DNA from: JAJZXY01 sp046706185
Lineage (GTDB): Archaea > Thermoplasmatota > Thermoplasmata > Sysuiplasmatales > Sysuiplasmataceae
DNA: 64,000 nucleotides
NCBI GenBank assembly: GCA_046706185.1
Contig: JBJKPR010000044.1
Span: 25,227 to 89,226 of the forward strand
Direction: 5' to 3'
The position numbers were made by a program, and so were the translations under genes. The notes beneath the pieces were generated by a model, which was given only the letters and a program-made list of their open reading frames with translations, made no database searches and was not told the origin of the DNA. This document shows, in pieces, positions 16,267-24,319 of the stretch; position 1 is the stretch's first letter; every line of letters starts with the position of its first letter.

Positions 16267-17241
16267 GTGGCCACGAAGCTTGAAACTTATCTAGTTGGGC
16301 TCCAGCCGAGAACAGAGGAGCTGATCGCAGGGACCAGGGACTGGGACAGAAAGAGAATAGGAGACGAAGAGCTTGATGAGCTCAGAAACGCAGCTGCGGC
16401 AAGAGACTTCTCGCTTCAGGCGAAGCTCAACTTCGGCTACATATCCGACCCGATGTTCTACTGGCAGGACCTGATCAGGCCGTTCGTCGATTCGCTCGAG
16501 GGGCTGGACAGCGGACCGCAGCTTACGAGATGGTTTGACAACAACACTTTTTACAGGAAGCCGAGGATCAACGCATACCCAAACATACTGTACAGGAAAC
16601 TTCTCAGGTATTACTTCGAACGCCTCTGGGACTTCGGGCCACGGGCGAAGGTAATCATCCCTGCCCCGTACGGGCTTTACAACGCGTCAGACAACAGGTA
16701 TTTCCCGGACAGGCGATCAGGCGTTCTGTCCTTTGCCCAGGAGATGGAGCGCGTTGCACTGCTGCTTGAGGAGAAGGGAGTCGGGCAGATAGAGTTCGTG
16801 GAACCGTTCCTTTTCTTCAGAAGGCCCGAGCAGGCGGACATCGAGCTTGCCATCGACGCCTTCAACCTCACGACACAGCGGCTGAAGTGCGAGGTGATGC
16901 TTCATTTTCCCTTCGGGAACCTTGCCGGGCATTTCAGGGAAATACTCGACTTCAATGCATCAGTGATAGGCATAGACTTCTTTTCAACATCACTTTCAGA
17001 CGTGACCGATTTCGACACCAAGAAGGGGATTGCAATAGGCTGTGTTGACGGGAGGAACAGCCTTGTGGAGGACAGCGAGTGGATATCCTCGTTCATCAGG
17101 TCTGTGCTGGACAAGCTGGGAGACGTGAGTCATCTCGCGATCGTCCCCAACTGCGACCTTGAATTCCTTCCCAGGTCGATCGCGGAAGAGAAGATGAAGA
17201 TAATGGCAGAGGCCAAGCAGAAGGTTGAGAACAATGGTTGA
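16267..17241 (+). CDS. MetE-family protein, N-terminal-type subunit
   Basis: 324-residue cobalamin-independent methionine synthase (COG0620/UROD-fold) family protein. It resembles the separate N-terminal-type partner that accompanies the zinc-bearing subunit in several archaea. Visible segments include KLNFGYISDPMFYWQDLIRPF, RKPRINAYPNI and VIIPAPYGLY. The zinc ligands of the catalytic half are absent, so it is probably not catalytic alone and may bind the methyl donor or its carrier. The start is GTG 16267, preceded by TAGGAAGG; an in-frame stop lies 7-9 bases upstream. Its stop overlaps the start of the next gene by eight bases, implying tight coupling. Confidence 0.82.
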   Translation: MATKLETYLVGLQPRTEELIAGTRDWDRKRIGDEELDELRNAAAARDFSLQAKLNFGYISDPMFYWQDLIRPFVDSLEGLDSGPQLTRWFDNNTFYRKPRINAYPNILYRKLLRYYFERLWDFGPRAKVIIPAPYGLYNASDNRYFPDRRSGVLSFAQEMERVALLLEEKGVGQIEFVEPFLFFRRPEQADIELAIDAFNLTTQRLKCEVMLHFPFGNLAGHFREILDFNASVIGIDFFSTSLSDVTDFDTKKGIAIGCVDGRNSLVEDSEWISSFIRSVLDKLGDVSHLAIVPNCDLEFLPRSIAEEKMKIMAEAKQKVENNG

Positions 17242-18385
17242 TGTTTTTCCATGTCAGGAAATAGGAAGCATGGCCAAGCCCAACTGGCGCGTTCTGGGAT
17301 ACAGGGGCGCGCCGATCACTGACAGCGATTTCAGCGAAGCAAAGTACTGGGGCAGGAAGCTCAGGATTGAGGGATTTGAGAAGCTTCTCGAACTCCTGAA
17401 GTCGGAGGACTCGCCGCAGGTCAGGGAAGGCATCAGGCAGTGGTCAGCCATATACGCACTGAGGCTGCAGGAGGCTGCCGGTCTTGACATTGTGTTCGAC
17501 GGGGAGCAGTGGCGGACTGAGATGTACGAGGCGCTTGTCAGGGAAGTAAACGGCTTCGAGTTCGTCGGGCACGTCCGGTCCTGGGATAACAAGTACTACA
17601 GAAAGGCATCGGTTGTCGACGAGATAAGGTGGTCGAAGCCCATTTATCTCAACGAGTATCTCTACACAAAAGAGCACACAGACAGGATGGTGAAGGTTCC
17701 GTTCACCGGCCCTTATACCGTCACAGACTGGTCGTTCAATGAATACTACCAGCGGAAGCTGAGGGATACCATTTCCGACCCCAGGGAACTCAGGAAGAGG
17801 GCATACACTGACCTCCTCTTCGAAGTATCAAGGAAGCTCATAAGGCCGGAGATAGAATCGCTCGTTTCAAACGGTGTCAAGTGGATACAGATCGACGAGC
17901 CTGCCCTGAGCACTCAACCTGGCAAGGAGCAGGTTTCAGCATTCGTTCAGGCAATAAACGAGGCGATAAGCGGGTTTGACTGCAAATTCTCCCTTCATGT
18001 ATGCTACTCATCCGACTACGAAGCGTTGTTTCCAGAGCTGCTGGAGGCGAAGAACATAAGCCAGTATGCGCTTGAGTTCGCCAACAGGGACAGCAACAGG
18101 CTGGGAACGCACAGAAGGATGGGATATGAAGTAATAGGGCTGCTCAACGAGCTCAAGGCTGGAAAGGAAATCGGCCTTGGAGTGATAGATGTGCACAACG
18201 ACGGCGTTGAGCCGTCTTCGCTCGTGAGGGAAAGGATACTTCACGCGGCCGGGCTGATCGGCGACCCGAGGCTCATCTATGTCAACCCAGACTGCGGTCT
18301 CAGGACAAGGAGCTGGAAGGTCACTTATAACAAGCTTGTAAGCATGACACGCGGCGCGCAGATGGCGAGAGAAGCAGTTGTCTGA
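17234..18385 (+). CDS. metE: Methionine synthase, cobalamin-independent, catalytic zinc subunit
   Basis: Catalytic-half homologue of MetE, which transfers a methyl group to homocysteine. It begins with the family signature FPCQEIGSMAKPNWR. The zinc site is visible as His and Cys in SLHVCYSS (about residues 255 and 257), the glutamate in ALEFANRDS, and the distal Cys in VNPDCGLRTRSW (about residue 353). WIQIDEPALS is the conserved homocysteine-side loop. The 383 residues fit the short archaeal form, which uses a methyl donor other than polyglutamyl methyl-THF; the donor is unknown here. The ATG at 17234 lies inside the upstream gene. Confidence 0.9.
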   Translation: MVDVFPCQEIGSMAKPNWRVLGYRGAPITDSDFSEAKYWGRKLRIEGFEKLLELLKSEDSPQVREGIRQWSAIYALRLQEAAGLDIVFDGEQWRTEMYEALVREVNGFEFVGHVRSWDNKYYRKASVVDEIRWSKPIYLNEYLYTKEHTDRMVKVPFTGPYTVTDWSFNEYYQRKLRDTISDPRELRKRAYTDLLFEVSRKLIRPEIESLVSNGVKWIQIDEPALSTQPGKEQVSAFVQAINEAISGFDCKFSLHVCYSSDYEALFPELLEAKNISQYALEFANRDSNRLGTHRRMGYEVIGLLNELKAGKEIGLGVIDVHNDGVEPSSLVRERILHAAGLIGDPRLIYVNPDCGLRTRSWKVTYNKLVSMTRGAQMAREAVV

Positions 18386-18919
18386 TCAGCCCGGGAGGGC
18401 AGTTACGACGCCAACCGATCTCGCAAGCTCGACATGCTCCTCATCGCTTATCCATTCGACTCTGAGGTAATCGAGCAGCTCTGCCTGGCCCATCCCCATT
18501 CTCATTCCCTCCCTGACGGCCACTTCGTATGCCTCTATCTCGGTGGCCCTCCTCACGTACTTGTATCTCCTGTCGTATAGGTTCCTGCCATCGTGCAGCT
18601 GGAACATGTGCACCAGCTCGTGAAGGAAATCAAGGTAAACTATCCTGGGGTCAGAGGTGCGTATGTGGTTAAGACAGGCCACAAGCCTCTTTTCCTTGTC
18701 GTCAACATACATGTAGAAATCCCTGCTGTCATCAACGAGCACCTTCGTCCCGTTCACAAAGCGCTCGTCGAGCCCCCGCTGTGCAAGGAGCTCCCTTATT
18801 TCACTGACATCAGGCAGTCCATGGCAGATCTGTCCGAGTTCATACTCTCCCGGCCCAAGATCACTCCTGAACCTTTTTCCTGCCTGGCCCGTTGTCTTCG
18901 ATGACGAAACATCCCGCAT
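18386..18919 (-). CDS. Putative zinc metallopeptidase (HEXXH), unknown family
   Basis: 177-residue soluble protein with a perfect HELVH zincin motif at residues 100-104 (YLDFLHELVHMFQLHDG). Twenty-odd residues later, RRATEIEAYEVAVREG offers glutamates that could be the third zinc ligand, a gluzincin-like arrangement. No signal peptide or membrane segment is visible. Upstream of the motif, FYMYVDDKEKRLVACLNH suggests strands of a zincin fold. It ends exactly where metE ends on the other strand, with no bases between the stops. A TATA-like GGTTAAGA near 18950 could serve it. I do not recognise a named family; peptidase activity is inferred from the motif. Confidence 0.7.
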   Translation of the reverse strand: MRDVSSSKTTGQAGKRFRSDLGPGEYELGQICHGLPDVSEIRELLAQRGLDERFVNGTKVLVDDSRDFYMYVDDKEKRLVACLNHIRTSDPRIVYLDFLHELVHMFQLHDGRNLYDRRYKYVRRATEIEAYEVAVREGMRMGMGQAELLDYLRVEWISDEEHVELARSVGVVTALPG

Positions 18920-18989
18920 TTAACGACTGTTAGCCTTCCCCTGTTCTTAACCTTTGACCAGCTGTTCCGACAACTGGCCTGCTTGCGCC

Positions 18990-19409
18990 CTACTTCTCCA
19001 GCAGCTTCGTGATCCTGTCCCTGATCCGTCCAAGGTCTGAAGAGAAGACGGAGATCTTGTCCTTGCCCAGGTCCTCGAAGTAGGAAAGGTAGATGCCCAT
19101 CTCGTCAACCATCTGGTCCACTGTCGTCGGTCCGCCAAGTCTCGGCCAGAACTGGTTCTCGACTTCCTTTGTGCCCTTGTCCGTCAGGTGGTATTTTCCG
19201 TCCTGCTGCTTTTCGACGAGGCCATCCCTGCTAAGCGTTTCAAGAAGGGGGTACATTGAACCAGGAGACGGTCTCCAGAAACCGAAGCTCTGTTTCTCTA
19301 TATCGTCCATGAGTTCAACACCGTTCTTCGGTGACTGCTCCAGGGAGCTCAGGACGAACCTTCTCAACCCCTTCTGGGGTCCCCTTGCAAAGTTTGCAAA
19401 TTGCCACAT
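18990..19409 (-). CDS. PadR family transcriptional regulator
   Basis: 139-residue winged-helix regulator of the PadR family. The N-terminal DNA-binding part reads FVLSSLEQSPKNGVELMDDIEKQSFGFWRPSPGSMYPLLETLSRDGLVEKQQDGKYHLTDKGTKE, in which WRPSPGSMYPLLETL is the recognition helix signature. A C-terminal helical region mediates dimerisation in this family. The ATG at 19409 was chosen because the TATA box at 19440-19447 predicts transcription starting within a few bases of it. The longer frame to 19499 runs through that promoter. Tandem GATATC elements and a 14-base palindrome lie between TATA box and start, suggesting autorepression. Ligand and other targets are unknown. Confidence 0.88.
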   Translation of the reverse strand: MWQFANFARGPQKGLRRFVLSSLEQSPKNGVELMDDIEKQSFGFWRPSPGSMYPLLETLSRDGLVEKQQDGKYHLTDKGTKEVENQFWPRLGGPTTVDQMVDEMGIYLSYFEDLGKDKISVFSSDLGRIRDRITKLLEK

Positions 19410-19447
19410 ATCAATCAGATATCGGATTCGATATCGAATAGATAAAC
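19407..19447 (-). promoter_or_regulatory. padR promoter with tandem GATATC operator-like repeats
   Basis: TATA box GTTTATCT (19440-19447, minus strand) is followed by a perfect 14-base palindrome at 19426-19439. GATATC copies begin at 19419 and 19430, and a CATATC copy begins at 19407, giving steps of 11 and 12 bases. The repeats fill the space between TATA box and start codon, a classical repressor position. Confidence 0.55.
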
Positions 19448-19619
19448 CTTTCCTGCCTAACCTTTGGGACTGCATGTGCCGTGCAGCGTCAGGCGACACA
19501 TCCGGGCCGCGGAGACAGCAGTCAGAACGGGGCTCGAGATTGCGTTTCGATGTTTCGCCTTGAGCTACGTAAACATGTTATATGAATTGCTTCAATTCTC
19601 GAGCCGAGGACAGTAAGAG

Positions 19620-20519
19620 ATGACCGGTCACCCTGCTGGTCCGCCAATGGCGGAATGTGCACTACCTGAAATGTTAGGCAACAAGCTGATAAAGACCCCC
19701 GACCTTGTTCTTGTAACGGGCGCTGAGGGAATACTTGGGGGCAGCCTTTTCTACGAGCTGCTCAGGGCTGAATTCAACATAAGGTGCCTGGTGCGTTTCG
19801 AGGATGAGGCAAAGATAGACAGGAAGCCCGGCGTCGAGTTCTTCTACTGCGATCCACTTTCAGGCGACATTCCGGAGGCTGCGTTTGAAGGGGTCAAGTT
19901 TGTCGTAAACATTGCATCACCGCTGAACAGCGGCAGTCTTCCAGCCGATGATCATGAGTCGCTGGAGAGGCTCAACAATGTGCTTATCACCCGATCAAGG
20001 GCTAAGGGCATTTCCAGGTACATCACGCTGAGCTCCGTCAACGTTACCGAAAAGGCGGAGGGGACGAACATCTGGCCGGGGACAAACTGGCATCTGGAGT
20101 ATTCAGTTATGAACAGCGGTGTCCCGTACACTATTTTCAGGTCGGGGCTGCTGGTGGGAGATGCGAACAGGTCAGTGCTCGGGGCCATCGCCTCGTCCGG
20201 GTCGTCTTTTTCACTGTTCGGGAGGAGGAGCGGCTCGCTGTATATGACACCCTTAAAGCTGATTACGGAAGGTGTGGCAAGGGCACTCAAGACGGACCAG
20301 GCAGCAAACAGGACATACAATGCGACACTGGACAGCCCCATCGGAAGGAAGGACATTGTGAAGTTCATGCCCTCAGCGTCGAAGCAGCGCGGAATGAGGT
20401 CCTGGGAGCCGGATACACAGGTCGTCCTCGCATCCACGGTTCATCAGGGAAACGTTCACTCCCTTGAAGAGCTGGAGATCAGTGCGAAGGACTTTGACAT
20501 TCTGGCAAACGCAGTGTAA
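19620..20519 (+). CDS. NAD(P)-binding NmrA/epimerase-like protein
   Basis: 299-residue extended short-chain dehydrogenase/NmrA-like protein. The dinucleotide loop is LVTGAEGILGGSLFYELL. CLVRFEDEAKID at strand 2 and VKFVVNIASPLNSG follow. The catalytic Tyr-X3-Lys pair of true epimerases is not obvious (WHLEYSVMNSG), which fits the atypical NmrA-like group often involved in redox sensing or quinone reduction. GTTATATG near 19577 may be the TATA box, giving a short leader. The N-terminal 25 residues are not part of the fold; in-frame ATGs at 19647 and 19671 are alternative starts. It is divergent from padR, but a functional link is only inferred. Confidence 0.75.
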   Translation: MTGHPAGPPMAECALPEMLGNKLIKTPDLVLVTGAEGILGGSLFYELLRAEFNIRCLVRFEDEAKIDRKPGVEFFYCDPLSGDIPEAAFEGVKFVVNIASPLNSGSLPADDHESLERLNNVLITRSRAKGISRYITLSSVNVTEKAEGTNIWPGTNWHLEYSVMNSGVPYTIFRSGLLVGDANRSVLGAIASSGSSFSLFGRRSGSLYMTPLKLITEGVARALKTDQAANRTYNATLDSPIGRKDIVKFMPSASKQRGMRSWEPDTQVVLASTVHQGNVHSLEELEISAKDFDILANAV

Positions 20520-20529
20520 GGCAGGCTGA

Positions 20530-21168
20530 TCACGCTATTCCTTCGAGAGCAGGCATGACGTCGCCTTTTATCAGGGTATCCAGATCCTCTCTGGAGAAGT
20601 CGATATTCCAGACATGCTTCGTACTCGAGGACCTTATCTTCCGCTCAGCAAGCCCTGAATGCACCTCTTTCATGCGCTCGCTGTTGAATTCTCCCCCTTC
20701 AATGGTGATGGAGAGCCTTGCGTCGAGGGTGGTACTGAGCTTCTGAACACCGAGGAGGATTCTCTCAGCCGCACTCAGCGTCAGCATGCACGCGCCAGCT
20801 GTATCCGGCACCCCTTTCCTGGTTGTCCTTGCCTTCGTTGATATCCGTACCTTCGGATCCCTGTAGAAGGATGCTTCCTCCTCGAACACAGGCATCAGGT
20901 TTTCTACCTTCACCTCTACCCCCTTGGGCTTCTCCTTCACGTCGATTGTCAGCTCTTTGAGGATCCTTCGACCCATCCTCGCCAGCCTGCTTTCTCCTGT
21001 TCCCTGCTCCGTGTAGTAGGCGCTCAAAACCATATCCCCCTGGACCCTGTAGATTGTGTTGAAATGCCCGGAGTAGTAGAGAGCATCATATATCTCGAGG
21101 GGCAGTTCTGCGGGACTGGTCGCCTTGATGTACAGTGAGAGCTCGATTTGTATGTTCTCCCTGGCCAT
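20530..21168 (-). CDS. Hypothetical protein, 212 residues
   Basis: Soluble, charged protein with no membrane segment. The N-terminal half (ENIQIELSLYIKATSPAELPLEIYDALYYSGHF) alternates strands and short helices. The central region is a strand-rich KGVEVKVENLMPVFEEEASFYRD segment. The C-terminal half (LDARLSITIEGGEFNSERMKEVHSGLAERKIRS) looks like a second alpha/beta unit, so an internal duplication is conceivable. The start is supported by GGAGACATT before the ATG and by TGTATATAG near 21182. It is divergent from the PurM/HypE-like gene 100 bases away. I do not recognise a family and assign no function. Confidence 0.65.
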   Translation of the reverse strand: MARENIQIELSLYIKATSPAELPLEIYDALYYSGHFNTIYRVQGDMVLSAYYTEQGTGESRLARMGRRILKELTIDVKEKPKGVEVKVENLMPVFEEEASFYRDPKVRISTKARTTRKGVPDTAGACMLTLSAAERILLGVQKLSTTLDARLSITIEGGEFNSERMKEVHSGLAERKIRSSSTKHVWNIDFSREDLDTLIKGDVMPALEGIA

Positions 21169-21267
21169 AATGTCTCCACTATATACAGGAAAGTAATAAT
21201 CATTTCACACTCCTGCCGATGCACTGGCATCAGGTGGGTGTGTGTCGGTCGGGCAGGTGAACCGGGT

Positions 21268-22311
21268 TTGGCTGGAAAGATAGACAGGAGGCTGTTCGAG
21301 AAGTACGTCAGGACTTCAACAGGCGCAGTTCGCGGCGATGTCCTGCTTGGTCCTGCATTCGGGATGGACTTCGGGCTGGTAGACATAGGGGGCGGAAGGG
21401 TAATGGCCGTAAGCGCAGACCCGATTTGGGTGGACAGGTCATACGGGCTCTGGAAGGCGGCATGGTTTGCCTTCCACACGATAGTGGGGGATGTCGCAGT
21501 GAGCGGCCTGAGCCCTTCACACCTGATTCTTGACTGGAACCTCCCCCTCATCTCAGGAAGGGAACTGGGGGTCCTTTTCGGTGCGTTCCATACCGAGGCG
21601 AGGAAGATTGGGATGGCAATTGTCGGTGGCCATACCGGTGTCTATGAAGGCTCATCCTTCCCGACGGTGGGGGGAGGCACTGCGATTGCCGTGGGGGAGA
21701 TGAAGAATGTGATTAGACCAGACGGGGCAAGGACCGGTGATATGGTTATGATGACCAAGGGACCTGCGATAGAGACGGCTGTTGCTCTCTGCTACAGGTT
21801 CGGGGATGTGGTGGACGAACTCGTGGGCAGGACCTCCGCCAGGAAACTGCGCTCAATGTTCTTCTCGATGTCCGTCGTCAGGGAGGCGATTGCCGCGTCG
21901 TCATTTGGCGGCGTTTCGTCGATGCATGATGCGAGCGAAAGGGGGATAGCAGCTGCACTTAACGAACTCTCCTCTGCCTCAGGCGTACGCTTCGACATCG
22001 ACCATGAAAAGGTTGTAACAGCCGAGCCGGTAAGTGCCCTCTGCTCCGCTCTGCGGATAAATCCGTACTGCTGCAGCAGCGAGGGGACGCTTCTTCTCAC
22101 GGTCGGAAAGAGAGAGGCGGAGGGACTGAAGGACGAGCTTGAGAGTGCGGGAATCAGCGCATTCATCATCGGAAGCGCCACGGGCAAGGGAACAGGCGTA
22201 AGATTGAAGCGAAAGGGAGGAGTCACGCTGCTTAGGACCCCCTCCGCAGACCATTTGCAGCTCGCCCTTGACCGGGCTTCTGCCATAAGGGGCGGAATGA
22301 CGAGGGATTAG
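21268..22311 (+). CDS. AIR synthase (PurM/HypE/ThiL-like) superfamily protein
   Basis: 347-residue protein of the AIR synthase fold, which binds ATP in PurM, SelD, ThiL and HypE. Family landmarks are GDVLLGPAFGMDFG, VMAVSADPIWVDRSYGLWKAAWFAFHTIVGDVAVSGLSPSHLILDWNLP, the glycine-rich VVGGHTGVYEG, and a C-terminal ATP-loop-like SMHDASERGIAAALNEL. It lacks the PRPY(P/A)-type C-terminus of HypE, and no hydrogenase maturation genes are near. The TTG at 21268 was chosen because AGGTGA (21255-21260) precedes it by seven bases and the family N-terminus (GKIDRRLFEKYV) starts there. Archaeal HypE-like proteins of unknown substrate are common; the reaction is not inferable. Confidence 0.8.
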   Translation: MAGKIDRRLFEKYVRTSTGAVRGDVLLGPAFGMDFGLVDIGGGRVMAVSADPIWVDRSYGLWKAAWFAFHTIVGDVAVSGLSPSHLILDWNLPLISGRELGVLFGAFHTEARKIGMAIVGGHTGVYEGSSFPTVGGGTAIAVGEMKNVIRPDGARTGDMVMMTKGPAIETAVALCYRFGDVVDELVGRTSARKLRSMFFSMSVVREAIAASSFGGVSSMHDASERGIAAALNELSSASGVRFDIDHEKVVTAEPVSALCSALRINPYCCSSEGTLLLTVGKREAEGLKDELESAGISAFIIGSATGKGTGVRLKRKGGVTLLRTPSADHLQLALDRASAIRGGMTRD

Positions 22312-22663
22312 GCGGACGGTCAACGGGATTTCGCGGGCCAGGCCTGGCTTCCGGGCCTGGAGGGATTTGTCCCTTTTAGTGCATTGCGCCGGATTCCTTC
22401 AAGTCCACTTCCTTCTGTCTGTTCCGATGTCTGCCCGCCCGACCAGTCCTTTCTCCCAGACGCATACCGCACTGGACCTGTTCCGGCCGCGATCCTCCCG
22501 GGGCAATGGATGTGCACAATGCCGCCGGGCACCACAAACCATGCAGGAGCATGGCCCGGGACAGGTCGGGGACACCACTCGATTGATTGAGTAGAGATTG
22601 ACGATTTAGCTCGCAAAGCCTTATAACGGCTCCTTCTTACAAGGGCATTGGAGGGCACATGGT
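22312..22663. other. Intergenic region with hairpins before MFS gene
   Basis: About 350 bases without a credible gene. Two adjacent hairpins occupy the first 65 bases (listed separately). CCTTATAAC near 22618 is a possible TATA box for the downstream transporter, with GGAGGGC before its ATG. Confidence 0.45.
22338..22377 (+). terminator. Double hairpin with T-run
   Basis: CCAGGC (22338-22343) pairs with GCCTGG (22355-22360). AGGGA then pairs with TCCCT (22370-22374), followed by TTTT. This is a plausible transcription end for the PurM/HypE-like gene. Confidence 0.4.
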
Positions 22664-23929
22664 ATGCACAACGGCACCGTAATCGCTCTGAGGTCGCTCA
22701 TCATATCTGTCGGAGTCACGGCGGCGACCACATTTGTGGGCGTCTATGGCGTCATACTTGGCGCAACAGCAGCCGAGATGGGATGGCTGCAGTCTTCTGC
22801 AAATTCTCTTGCAAATGCAGGCCAGCTTCTCTGGGGCAGACTGAGCGACAGGCTTGGAAGGAGGATGCCGTTCATAGTGATGGCCAGTGCGGTGCTCGCG
22901 ATCATGTGGTTCCTCATGGCTGTCGTCAACTCTCCGGTGGAGCTCATCGTTGTTTACGCGCTGATTTCACTGATGGGTGCAATGATAACCGTGAACTGGT
23001 TCTCTCTGATAGCGGATGTGACCGATTCGAGCACAAGGGGACATTTCCTTGCTGCGATAAACAACATCGGCTCCATCGGCACTCTGGTCTCAGTAGCTGC
23101 GATGATATTCGTCCTTCACGGAAGCGGCAGGAGCGAGCTTGAGATCCCGTTCTTTGCCGCCGCTGCCTCGTACGTCGTAAGCGCCGTTATAGTTTCCAGG
23201 CTTTCGGAGAAAGAGCACAAAACGAAGCTTACGATGACACTCAGACGGACGTTCATGCAGGTCAGGGACCATCCAATATTCTACAGATACTTCGTCGCGA
23301 TGAATGTGCAGGGTTTCTTCTGGTCAATGGCATGGCCACTCTTCCCCATAACAATGGTCTCTGTGATGAACTTCGACCTCTCCACCGTTGCGGTTCTGAC
23401 GGTTACCACACTCATGGCGACTATCCTGGGGCAGTATGCTTTCGGAAGGATAGTCGACAGGGTGGACAGGGCACCGCTGATATTCTACAACAGGATACTT
23501 CTCACAGCAATCCCCGTCATGTATGCACTTTTCAACACGTTCCCGCTGTTCCTTGTCCTGGAGGTATACAGCGGCCTTGTCGGCGCGATACAGAGTGTTG
23601 TGATGAACTCATACCTGATGGACATCGTGCCGGTCGAAAGCAGGGCTGAATACATTTCCATAATAAACGGGTTCAACGGGGCAGTCTATTTCTTCGGCGC
23701 GCTTGCCGGAGGCTACCTCCTAGAGATACTCCTCGGCTCGTTCAGCCTATGGGTCGCTCTTTTCGCAGCATACACTGTTGTCGCTGCAGGAAGGTTTTCC
23801 TCCTCTTTCATGTTCCTTCATCTGGAGGAGCCCCAGAGGCGTGAGAGGATGCGGTTCACGCTCTACAGCATACTTTTCAGGACCAAGTACCCCGGACTGC
23901 CTTCCGGTTCGACTATAAAGCCACGATGA
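22664..23929 (+). CDS. MFS family transporter
   Basis: 421-residue permease with about twelve hydrophobic segments. Motif A is textbook: GRLSDRLGRRMPF after the second segment. A related motif, GRIVDRVDRAP, occurs in the second half, as expected for the duplicated MFS fold. GGAGGGC lies eight bases before ATG 22664. The final 30 residues are a cytoplasmic tail. It faces the penicillin-acylase/membrane-protein pair tail to tail, with 12 bases between stops. The substrate is unknown, and neighbouring genes do not indicate one. Confidence 0.88.
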   Translation: MHNGTVIALRSLIISVGVTAATTFVGVYGVILGATAAEMGWLQSSANSLANAGQLLWGRLSDRLGRRMPFIVMASAVLAIMWFLMAVVNSPVELIVVYALISLMGAMITVNWFSLIADVTDSSTRGHFLAAINNIGSIGTLVSVAAMIFVLHGSGRSELEIPFFAAAASYVVSAVIVSRLSEKEHKTKLTMTLRRTFMQVRDHPIFYRYFVAMNVQGFFWSMAWPLFPITMVSVMNFDLSTVAVLTVTTLMATILGQYAFGRIVDRVDRAPLIFYNRILLTAIPVMYALFNTFPLFLVLEVYSGLVGAIQSVVMNSYLMDIVPVESRAEYISIINGFNGAVYFFGALAGGYLLEILLGSFSLWVALFAAYTVVAAGRFSSSFMFLHLEEPQRRERMRFTLYSILFRTKYPGLPSGSTIKPR

Positions 23930-23941
23930 CACGCTGCGGCG

Positions 23942-24319
23942 TCAGGCCCGAGCCTTGAGCCTTGCGGCCATTCCCCTCGCCCAGGTTCCCAGAATTCCGC
24001 CGCATGCGACAAACAGTGCGGTGAAAACAAAGGAGAGGGAGACAAGCAAGCCACCGGGTATCGATGCAAGCGCACCGACTGCGTTCACATATGCTGCTGA
24101 GCCCGGAGTCAGAAGCGGCATGAGCCAGACAGCTGTCGCGACTGTTCCCGCTGCCAGTCCTGACGGGAAGACGACGAGGTTTCTGCCTCCTGAGAACATG
24201 CCAGCAGCGAAGCCTGCGAGCACCACAAGTGCCCATATGTCTGTGAACAGCAGTGCCCATGCAAGGACAGACGCGATGGCAAAGAACAAAAGGCCGCTCA
24301 ATGGTGAGCTGAGCTTCAT
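23942..24319 (-). CDS. Small integral membrane protein, about 4 TM segments
   Basis: 125-residue, strongly hydrophobic protein with four likely membrane helices (about residues 6-25, 27-45, 50-72 and 82-110) and a positively charged C-terminus (WARGMAARLKARA), which is probably cytoplasmic. A strong GGAGGTG sits just before its ATG. The ATG shares bases with the stop codon of the acylase gene (TAATG), so the two are translationally coupled. I recognise no family. The coupling suggests it assists the secreted acylase (anchoring, assembly or handling of the product), but this is inference. Confidence 0.75.
   Translation of the reverse strand: MKLSSPLSGLLFFAIASVLAWALLFTDIWALVVLAGFAAGMFSGGRNLVVFPSGLAAGTVATAVWLMPLLTPGSAAYVNAVGALASIPGGLLVSLSFVFTALFVACGGILGTWARGMAARLKARA

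Noticed and set aside
22320..22658. A 112-codon minus-strand frame before the MFS gene
   Set aside because: It is Arg/Ser/Pro-rich with no family resemblance, runs through hairpins and the MFS promoter, and lacks a ribosome-binding site.
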